DNA from: Streptomyces violaceoruber
GTDB taxonomy: Bacteria; Actinomycetota; Actinomycetes; Streptomycetales; Streptomycetaceae
Assembly (NCBI RefSeq): GCF_033406955.1
Contig: NZ_CP137734.1
Span: forward strand, 3,224,001-3,288,000
DNA: 64,000 nt
Reading direction: 5' to 3'
This document shows, piece after piece, positions 10,302 through 17,010 of the stretch. The notes under the pieces are model-generated. The model was not told the DNA's origin. It did not search any database and worked only from the letters and a program-made list of their open reading frames with translations. Each line of letters starts with the position of its first letter. Within the stretch, counting starts at the first letter, position 1. The position numbers and the translations under genes were made by a program.

Positions 10302-11576
10302 TTACTTGGACTGGGTGAGCGTGGGGGTGGTTTCGGAAGCGGGGCCGAGGGCGTCCAGGGACGGGCCGAGCAGCCAGGCCGCGATCTCCCGTACGGCGCC
10401 TTCGCCGCCGGGGACGGTGGTGACCGCGCGGGCCGCGCCGCGTACGGCGTCGTGGGCGCTGGCGACCGCGACGGGCCAGCCGACGAGGGCGAAGCACGGG
10501 AGGTCGTTGACGTCGTTGCCGACGTAGAGGACGCGTTCGGGGGCGATGCCCTGTTCCTCGCACCACTGCTTGAGGGCGAGGTCCTTGCGGTCGATGCCGT
10601 GCAGCACGGGCAGCTTGAGCTTGCGCGCGCGGGCGGCGACGACCGGGTTGACCTCCGTGGACAGGATCAGCATCGTCAGGCCGCTGCGGCGCAGGGCGGC
10701 GATGCCGAGTCCGTCGCCGCGGTGCACGGAGACGAACTCCCGTCCGTCGGTGTCGATCAGCACCCGGTCGTCGGTCTGGGTGCCGTCGAAGTCGAGGACC
10801 ACGGCGTCGATGTCGGCCGCGGTCGGCAGGGCGCCGGGCCGGGCCGTGTCGAAGTGCGGGGCGAGGGCGCGGGCGCGGGCGAGGTCGTGCGGGTCGTCGA
10901 TCTCCAGGACGCGGGCCGGGTCGGTGCGGACCAGGTCGGTGCGGCCGAAGAAGCGGTGCTGGTGCTTGCGGAAGCCGGGGGCGGCCATGGCGTAGGCGGC
11001 GCCGGTCTCCAGCAGGTCCTGGGGGCGGTCCTGGCGGCGGGGGCGGCAGGCCTTGTCGTGGTTGACGCCGTGGCCGCCGTCGGCCCCGCCGGGCTCGTCG
11101 GCGCCGTCCCGCCAGACGAAGCCGTGGAAGGGGGCGACGGTGACGGCCGTGTCCGCGCCGTCCTCGACGACCGCGCCGGCCACCCCGTCGACGTCCTCGC
11201 GGACCAGGAAGGGGCTGGTGCACTGGACGAGCAGCACCACGTCGACGGCGGCGCCGTGCAGGGCCTCGTGGGCGTCCATGGCGTGCAGCACGGCGGCCTC
11301 GGAGGTGGCCGTGTCCCCGGCGATGGCGGCGGGGCGCAGCACCACCTCGGCGCCGGCCTCGCGGGCCGCCGCGGCGACGGCCTGGTCGTCGGTGGAGACG
11401 ACGACGTCGGTCACGAGGCGGGCAGCCAGGCACTCGCGCACCGCGCGGACCACCAGCGGGACGCCGCCGACGGGGGCGAGGTTCTTCGCGGGCACTCCCT
11501 TGGAGCCGCCGCGGGCGGGAATCACGGCGAGCACCCGGCGCACCGAAGCGCCCGGGCCCGCTTGGCTGTTGGACAT
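10302..11576 (-). CDS. CMP-ulosonate (N-acylneuraminate) cytidylyltransferase fused to KdsC-like HAD phosphatase
   Basis: 424-residue bifunctional enzyme. Residues about 15-230 form the CTP transferase with the nucleotide-binding motif IPARGGSKGVPAKN. Residues about 240-400 form a KdsC-type HAD domain with DFDGTQTDD (nucleophile motif), LSTE and VGNDVNDLPC. It would activate the ulosonic acid as CMP-sugar and could dephosphorylate a 9-phosphate precursor. The ATG at 11576 has AAGGAG 8 bases upstream. A GTG at 11732 overlapping the upstream stop would add 52 Pro/Ala-rich residues and is less likely. The domain order matches that of vertebrate CMP-sialate synthetases. Thirteen bases separate it from the synthase gene. 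Confidence 0.9.
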   Translation of the reverse strand: MSNSQAGPGASVRRVLAVIPARGGSKGVPAKNLAPVGGVPLVVRAVRECLAARLVTDVVVSTDDQAVAAAAREAGAEVVLRPAAIAGDTATSEAAVLHAMDAHEALHGAAVDVVLLVQCTSPFLVREDVDGVAGAVVEDGADTAVTVAPFHGFVWRDGADEPGGADGGHGVNHDKACRPRRQDRPQDLLETGAAYAMAAPGFRKHQHRFFGRTDLVRTDPARVLEIDDPHDLARARALAPHFDTARPGALPTAADIDAVVLDFDGTQTDDRVLIDTDGREFVSVHRGDGLGIAALRRSGLTMLILSTEVNPVVAARARKLKLPVLHGIDRKDLALKQWCEEQGIAPERVLYVGNDVNDLPCFALVGWPVAVASAHDAVRGAARAVTTVPGGEGAVREIAAWLLGPSLDALGPASETTPTLTQSK

Positions 11577-11728
11577 GGCAACTGCTCCTTGCGCAGGTGT
11601 CGCGGGGACCGCGGACGCCGCGGACGGGACCGCAGGGGTCTCGGGTGACGGGTCGGCATCGGGGACCGCGGCTCCCCCGGGGGCCGGGACCGACGCAGGT
11701 GTCGAGGCCGGTCCGGGAATCGGGGTCG

Positions 11729-13060
11729 TCACAGCTCCCCCATCCGGCGGATCACCGGGGCGACCCGCTGGACGCCGTGCCGGTAGGCGCCGCGGGCCGC
11801 GCGGCGGACGACCTGGCGGACCGGGCCGGGCGCGCGGTCGGCGGCCGGGGCGCCGGGCAGCGGCGCGCCGTCGGGGGCGAGGTGGTGGCGGGCGAGGATG
11901 CCGGGGAGGTAGCCGGGGGCGGTGACCGGTGTGTAGTAGGGGGCGAGCGGGGGCAGGCCGGCGGGCCGGGAGAGGAGGGCGGCGATGCGCTTGCGGGCCT
12001 CGTCGAACGCGGTCTCGTAGCCGCCGTCCGCCGCCACCCCCTGCCGGGCGACCCACTCGGCGTCGGGCGCCGGGCGGTGCCCCGCGTCGAGCTGGTCCCA
12101 GGAGGCGAGGCAGCCGGAGCCCACGAAGTGGTGGTTGCCGAGCGCCTCGCGCACCCCGAGGTCGGTCAGGACGACCGTGGGGATGCGGCGGTGCAGGGAT
12201 TCGAGGGCCGCCGTGGAGCTGACGGTGACCAGCAGGTCGGTGCGGTCGAGGACCTCGCCCATGTGGCCGTAGACCAGGCGGAAGTTGGGCGGCGGGTCGG
12301 CCCGCTGCACCAGTTTCTGGTAGGGCAGCTCCTCGATGTGCGTGGTGTGTTCGCCGGGCCGGGAGCGCAGCTTGAGCAGCACCTCGCGCTCGGGGTGCAG
12401 GCGGGCGTGCCGGATCAGGCGTTCGAGGAGGTACGTACGGTCCTTGCGGCTGTCCGGGACGGAGGGCTGTGCGGCGAAGACGACCGTGTACGGGTCGTGC
12501 TCACCGCCGTGGGCCGCTCCGCCGAGGAAGGGCAGGGCGACCTCGGTCACCGCGGCGGTGTCGGCGCCGACCCCCTCGTACACGGCGCGGAAACGCTCCG
12601 CGTCCTGGCGGGAGTTGGCGAGCACGAGGTCGGCGCCGTGGCGCAGGAGCAGGCCGTCGGCGAGCTTCTCGTAGACGACGCCGACGTAGCCGGTGACGAC
12701 CACGGGCCGCTCGGCGCGGTCCCGCCAGACGCGGCCGAGTCCGTGCAGCATGGCCTGGACGCCGCCGCCGACCAGGGCGAGGACCAGGACGTCGTACGGC
12801 TCGCCGTCGCCTTCCCCCGCGCCCTCCATGGCGCGCAGGAACTCGACGGCGGTCACCTCGCGCAGCGAGTCCGCGTCGACGCCGACCTCCCGCAGCTGGC
12901 GGGCGGTGGGGGTGGCGCGGCCGCGCAGGAGGTAGCCGTCGAGGTGGATCTCCGTGTCCCCGGGGCAGACGCGGGTCGCGGTGAGCGCGCCCCATTTCCA
13001 CCGGGTGTCGGAGTCCGCCAGGACGGCGACTCGCAGGGCCTTCGTTGCACTTGCTGGCAC
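11729..13060 (-). CDS. DUF6716-type putative glycosyltransferase
   Basis: 443-residue cytoplasmic protein heading the ulosonic acid operon. No classical motif is certain, but the architecture looks like a GT-B transferase. An N-terminal half begins LRVAVLADSDTRWKW, a central strand-rich segment contains YTVVFAAQPSVPDSRKDR and HARLHPEREVLLKLRSRPGE, and a DRTDLLVTVSSTAALESLH motif (about 310-330) is of the kind that binds nucleotide-sugar or acceptor phosphate in polysaccharide transferases. The GTG start at 13060 has no Shine-Dalgarno but lies 7 bases after TAGCGT, suggesting a leaderless transcript. Its substrate is not known. Confidence 0.7.
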   Translation of the reverse strand: MPASATKALRVAVLADSDTRWKWGALTATRVCPGDTEIHLDGYLLRGRATPTARQLREVGVDADSLREVTAVEFLRAMEGAGEGDGEPYDVLVLALVGGGVQAMLHGLGRVWRDRAERPVVVTGYVGVVYEKLADGLLLRHGADLVLANSRQDAERFRAVYEGVGADTAAVTEVALPFLGGAAHGGEHDPYTVVFAAQPSVPDSRKDRTYLLERLIRHARLHPEREVLLKLRSRPGEHTTHIEELPYQKLVQRADPPPNFRLVYGHMGEVLDRTDLLVTVSSTAALESLHRRIPTVVLTDLGVREALGNHHFVGSGCLASWDQLDAGHRPAPDAEWVARQGVAADGGYETAFDEARKRIAALLSRPAGLPPLAPYYTPVTAPGYLPGILARHHLAPDGAPLPGAPAADRAPGPVRQVVRRAARGAYRHGVQRVAPVIRRMGEL

Positions 13061-13258
13061 GTCGTAGACGCTAAAAAGGAATTTCTAGGAACCGCCCAAC
13101 CGGAATCCAACAGATGGTGAACAGCACATCGCCGAATGGGAAATCGGGCCGCGCGCAGTATCCGACAGCGCCCGCTTCACCGCTTCGACACGCCTCGTTC
13201 ACCGCGTGTCAAGGTTCAGGTAAAGCACGGTGCCGGGCCGGCACCTAACGTCATTCGC
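13061..13258. promoter_or_regulatory. divergent promoter region with two leaderless-type -10 elements
   Basis: Between the two diverging glycopolymer operons. On the minus strand TAGCGT (13068-13073) is followed by exactly 7 bases and the GTG of the DUF6716 gene. On the plus strand TAACGT (13246-13251) is followed by exactly 7 bases and the GTG of the GT2 gene. Neither start has a Shine-Dalgarno. -35 elements are not obvious; a weak TTGGGC lies 20 bases before TAGCGT. Confidence 0.5.
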
Positions 13259-14239
13259 GTGCCCAAGCTCTCCGTCATCGTGCCGTTCTACAACGTGCGG
13301 CAATACGCTCCCGACACCCTGCGGAGTCTGCGCGCGAACGCGCGGGACGACTTCGAATTCATTCTCGTCGACGACTGCTCGTCCGACGGGACCGCGGACC
13401 TTCTCGCGCGGGCCGAGTCCGAGCTGCCGGGGGCGGTGCTGGTCCGACACGAACGAAACGGCGGGCTGGCCACCGCCCGCAACACCGGCATCGACCGGGC
13501 GCGCGGCGAGTACCTGACGTTCCTGGACGGCGACGACTGGCTGGCCCCCGGCTACTACGAGCGGCTCCTCGCCGCCATCGAGGAGCTGGGCTGCGACTTC
13601 GTGCGCACCGACCACGTCCAGTGCACGGCACGGGCCCGGGTCGTGCACCGGGTGCCGCACGGCCGCCGCAACGTCTCGCTGCGCCCGCGCGACGCGATCC
13701 TCCCCGCCCACCGGTCCACCTCCGTCGACTACGCCTACGCGTGGGCCGGCGTCTACCACCGCCGGCTGGTCGACCGGGGGCTGCTGCACTTCACCGACGG
13801 GCTGCGCACGGCCGAGGACCGGCCCTGGATCTGGAGACTCCACCGGGAGGCGGAGTCGTTCGCGGTGACGGGGCTGCTCGGCGTCTTCTACCGGCGCGGG
13901 GTGGCGTCCTCGCTCACCCAGATCGGTGACGTCCGCCAGCTCGACTTCATCCGCGCCTTCGACGAGGTCGTCGCGGGGGCGGCCGAGGACGCCGACGCCG
14001 CGCGGCTGCTGCCGAAGGCCGTGCGCACGTACTGCGCGATCATCTCCCACCATCTCGGTTCCGTCGAAAGGTTCGAGCCTGCCGTGGCCCGCAAACTGAA
14101 GGCGATGAGCGCCGCCGCCCTGCGGCGGATGCCGCAGGGCGCGCTCGACGAGGTGCTCGGCTCGATGGACACCGAGCGGGCCACGCTGCTGCGCCGGCTG
14201 CGCCGCCGCGGACCGCAGGGCGCGGAGGTGGCGGCGTGA
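13259..14239 (+). CDS. GT2-family glycosyltransferase
   Basis: 326-residue soluble inverting glycosyltransferase with a GT-A fold. The nucleotide-sugar motifs are KLSVIVPFYNV at the N-terminus, VDDCSSDGT near residue 38 and the metal-binding LDGDDWLAPGYY near 90. The C-terminal third is helical and Arg-rich without membrane segments. GTG 13259 is the only sensible start in front of the domain; the frame stays open upstream to 13136 but encodes no recognisable sequence. It is translationally coupled (GTGA) to the downstream polysialyltransferase-like gene. It probably adds a linker or backbone sugar of the ulosonate polymer. Confidence 0.85.
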   Translation: MPKLSVIVPFYNVRQYAPDTLRSLRANARDDFEFILVDDCSSDGTADLLARAESELPGAVLVRHERNGGLATARNTGIDRARGEYLTFLDGDDWLAPGYYERLLAAIEELGCDFVRTDHVQCTARARVVHRVPHGRRNVSLRPRDAILPAHRSTSVDYAYAWAGVYHRRLVDRGLLHFTDGLRTAEDRPWIWRLHREAESFAVTGLLGVFYRRGVASSLTQIGDVRQLDFIRAFDEVVAGAAEDADAARLLPKAVRTYCAIISHHLGSVERFEPAVARKLKAMSAAALRRMPQGALDEVLGSMDTERATLLRRLRRRGPQGAEVAA

Positions 14240-15570
14240 GCACCCAGATCTTCCTGGCGTCGACGCTGTACGGCACGGCGACGCTCGCCGCGGCCCTGGA
14301 CGAGGGCTGCTTCGCCCCGGCCGACCGGCGGATCCTGCTGGTCTGCAACAACGCGGCGACGCCCGAGACGACGCCCGCCCTGGACGAGATGCCCGGCTTC
14401 GAGCGGCTGCGGTCGCGGTTCGACGACGTGGTGTCCTGGAACGAGGCGATCTTCCCCTTCCATCCCGGCGGATGGTCGCCGCGGGTGGAGGACGCGCCCC
14501 TGTGGGAGCGGCATCTGCGGTTGCTCTGGGACCTGGGCGAGGACGACGTGGCGCTCGCCGTGGAGTCCATCCAGGTGCATCCCGCGCTCGGCGTGGCGCA
14601 GATCTTCACCGACGCGCCTCTCACCGTGTACGCCGACGGACTGATGAGTTACGGCCCCACCCGCAACAAGCTCGACCCGCTGGTCGGCACCCGCGTGGAG
14701 CGGCTGCTCCACCTCGATCTGGTCCCGGGGCTGGCTCCTTTGCTGCTGACCGAGTTCGACGTCCCGGCCCGGATCGTGCCGACCCCGGCGTTCACGAAGG
14801 TGCTGGCGGAGCTGGCGGACACCGACGCCGCGCTGCCCGGCGGCGAGGGGTCGGCGCTGCTGCTCGGCCAGTACCTGTCGGCGCTGGGCATCCTCACGGC
14901 CGAGGAGGAGGAGGACCTGCACGTCCGGATGCTGACGGGCGCCGTCGGGCTCGGCCACTCCCGGGTGGTGTTCAAGCCGCATCCCACGGCCCCGGCCCGC
15001 TTCACCCGCACCCTGGAGCAGGAGGCGGAGAAGCTCGGCGTCGAGCTGACCGTGCTGGACACGCCGGTCCTGGCGGAGGTGCTGTACCGGCGGATGCGCC
15101 CGGCGCTGGTCGTCGGCTGCTTCTCCACGGCCCTGCTGACCGCCTCCGCGCTGTACGGCCTGCCGGTCGCCCGGGTCGGCACGGAGACCCTGCTGGACCG
15201 GCTGACGCCGTACGAGAACAGCAACCGGGTCCCGGTCACCATCGTCGATGCGCTGCTGCCCGAGCCTGCCGACCGGGACGCCGTCGCCGAGGGGCGGCGG
15301 GGCCTGGGCACCGAGGCCCTGGCCGCGCTGGTGCGGGCCGTGGGGTACGCGATGCAGCCCAAGATCCTCCCCGAGCTGCGTCCGGCGGCCGAGGAGTTCC
15401 TGCGGACCGGCCTGGACGCCCGCACCCGCCGGTACTTCAAGAAGCGGCGGCTGACCTCGCTGGGCCTGCCCGGCGGGGTCCCGGAGCGGCTGGCGTTCCT
15501 GCCGCGCAACGCCGCGGCACGCAGGGTGGTGCGACGGGCGCGGGCCATCCGGCGCTCGATCAAGCGGTGA
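14236..15570 (+). CDS. alpha-2,8-polysialyltransferase-like protein (POLYST family)
   Basis: 444-residue protein resembling capsule polysialyltransferases (Pfam POLYST). Motifs are VYADGLMSYGPT (about residue 135, equivalent to the acidic D/E-D-G box), VFKPHPTAPARF (about 248, the HP motif) and VVGCFSTALLTASALYG (about 290, the S/T motif that binds the CMP-sugar). The C-terminal tail is very basic (RRVVRRARAIRRSIKR), suited to membrane association. It overlaps the GT2 gene by 4 bases. With CMP-ulosonate made by the divergent operon, it is the prime candidate for the polymerase of a poly-Kdn/teichulosonic acid. Confidence 0.82.
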   Translation: MSTQIFLASTLYGTATLAAALDEGCFAPADRRILLVCNNAATPETTPALDEMPGFERLRSRFDDVVSWNEAIFPFHPGGWSPRVEDAPLWERHLRLLWDLGEDDVALAVESIQVHPALGVAQIFTDAPLTVYADGLMSYGPTRNKLDPLVGTRVERLLHLDLVPGLAPLLLTEFDVPARIVPTPAFTKVLAELADTDAALPGGEGSALLLGQYLSALGILTAEEEEDLHVRMLTGAVGLGHSRVVFKPHPTAPARFTRTLEQEAEKLGVELTVLDTPVLAEVLYRRMRPALVVGCFSTALLTASALYGLPVARVGTETLLDRLTPYENSNRVPVTIVDALLPEPADRDAVAEGRRGLGTEALAALVRAVGYAMQPKILPELRPAAEEFLRTGLDARTRRYFKKRRLTSLGLPGGVPERLAFLPRNAAARRVVRRARAIRRSIKR

Positions 15571-15594
15571 GGTCGGGCCCGGTTCGGGCCGCGG

Positions 15595-16041
15595 TCACCG
15601 GAGGGCGTCCGCCTCGGCGGACGCCCTTGCCGTTTCGGGCCCGGGCGCCCTCCCCGCGTGCGGCAGCATGATCCAGCGGGAGACCACGAAGGTCACCGGG
15701 ATCGCCGCCGCGGAGGCCAGCAGGGGGGCGAACCGGCTGCCGGCCCGCAGCACGTCGACGATCACGTACACCCCGGCCGTGGTGATCGCGAAGTTGGCGG
15801 CGTTCGTCAGCGGGAACAGCAGGAACTTCCGCCAGGTGGGCCGGGTCCGGTAGGTGAAGCGGGCGTTCAGGAAGAAGGACCCGACCATGCTGAGCAGGAA
15901 CGCGAGGACGTGCGCGAGGAGATAGGGCAGGCGCGTGAGGAGCAGCAGGTAGAGACCGTAGTACAGGCCGGTGTTGACGACGCCGACCACGGCGAAGGTC
16001 GCGATCTGCCTCGCCATCGGACGGGTCTGGGCGGTGGGCAT
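15595..16041 (-). CDS. GtrA-family four-helix membrane protein
   Basis: 148-residue GtrA/DPMS-flippase-like protein with four predicted membrane helices, starting MPTAQTRPMARQIATFAVVG and carrying the typical SFFLNARFTYR loop near residue 65. Members are thought to move polyprenyl-phosphate-linked sugars across the membrane or to assist the partner transferase. Its ATG shares one base with the stop of the GtrB gene (TGATG). It belongs to a GtrA-GtrB-YfhO set. Its 3' end contains a strong hairpin that also lies downstream of the convergent polysialyltransferase gene. Confidence 0.88.
   Translation of the reverse strand: MPTAQTRPMARQIATFAVVGVVNTGLYYGLYLLLLTRLPYLLAHVLAFLLSMVGSFFLNARFTYRTRPTWRKFLLFPLTNAANFAITTAGVYVIVDVLRAGSRFAPLLASAAAIPVTFVVSRWIMLPHAGRAPGPETARASAEADALR
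15602..15627. terminator. bidirectional hairpin between convergent glycopolymer genes
   Basis: AGGGCGTCCGCC and GGCGGACGCCCTT form a near-perfect 11-12 base stem with a tiny loop. It lies 32 bases after the polysialyltransferase-like stop and inside the last codons of the convergent GtrA gene. It could terminate transcription from both sides. Confidence 0.6.
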
Positions 16042-16991
16042 CAGCGGATGAGGTCCTTCGTCCGTTCCACGTTGGTCGCCTTCACCAGGAAGTGCGGACG
16101 TCCCTTGACCTCGTAGTAAATCCGGCCGGTGTACTCCCCGACGACGCCCAGCATCACCATCTGCACCCCCGCGAGCGCGGTGACGACGGTGATGATGGTG
16201 ACATACCCGGGGGTCTCCACGCCGTTGACGAGCGCGGCGCCCACGATCCACGCCGTGTAGAGCCCGGCACAGGTCAGCAGCACCATGCCGAGGTGGAGGG
16301 CGGCGCGCAGCGGACGGTTGTTGAACGACAGCAGGCCGTCGAGGCCGTAGTTGAGCAGGGACTTCAGGGACCAGGAGCTGCTGCCGTGCTCGCGTACGGC
16401 GTTCTCGTACTCGAAGGTGGTGCTGGGGAAGCCGACCCACGCGAACAGGCCCTTGGAGAAGCGGTTGTACTCGGTCAGGCCCAGCACCGCGTCCACCACG
16501 CGCCGCGACAGCAGCCGGAAGTCGCCCACGCCGTCGACGAGTTCGACGTCGACGAGCCGGTTGACCAGCCGGTAGTACAGGCGGGCGGTGAGGGTCCGGG
16601 TGAACCGGTCGCCGCGCCGGCTGCGCCGGGCGAGGACCTGGTCGTAGCCCTCGTCGCGCAGCTCGACCATGCGTCCGATCAGCTCCGGCGGGTGCTGGAG
16701 GTCGGCGTCCATGACCACCACCGAGTCGCCGGAGGCGTGGCGCAGACCGGCGAGGAGGGCGGCCTCCTTGCCGAAGTTGCGGCTGAAGGAGACGTAGCGG
16801 ACGCGCGGGTCGTGCTCGGCGAGCTGTTCCAGGAGGGTGAGGGTCCGGTCGCGGCTGCCGTCGTCGACGTACACGAACTCCATGTCGTGGCCGAGCGGCA
16901 GCAGGTCGTCGGCGACCTTCTGCACGGCGGCGTGGAAGCGTTCTATGACGTCTTCCTCGTTGTAGCAGGGGGCGACGATCGATATGAGCAT
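16041..16991 (-). CDS. GtrB/DPM1-type polyprenyl-phosphate glycosyltransferase
   Basis: 316-residue GT2 enzyme that transfers a hexose from a nucleotide sugar to undecaprenyl or polyprenyl phosphate on the cytoplasmic face. The GT-A domain covers about residues 1-225 with SIVAPCYNEED, VDDGSRDRT and VVMDADLQHP (metal-binding DxD). Two C-terminal membrane helices (about 232-252 and 265-290) end in GEYTGRIYYEVKGRPHFLV, characteristic of GtrB/CsbB. It sits between GtrA and the YfhO-type membrane protein, the three-component arrangement used for extracytoplasmic glycosylation of teichoic acids in Bacillus and Staphylococcus. Confidence 0.92.
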   Translation of the reverse strand: MLISIVAPCYNEEDVIERFHAAVQKVADDLLPLGHDMEFVYVDDGSRDRTLTLLEQLAEHDPRVRYVSFSRNFGKEAALLAGLRHASGDSVVVMDADLQHPPELIGRMVELRDEGYDQVLARRSRRGDRFTRTLTARLYYRLVNRLVDVELVDGVGDFRLLSRRVVDAVLGLTEYNRFSKGLFAWVGFPSTTFEYENAVREHGSSSWSLKSLLNYGLDGLLSFNNRPLRAALHLGMVLLTCAGLYTAWIVGAALVNGVETPGYVTIITVVTALAGVQMVMLGVVGEYTGRIYYEVKGRPHFLVKATNVERTKDLIR

Positions 16992-17010
16992 GAGGGTCTC
17001 CGGGGCGCGG

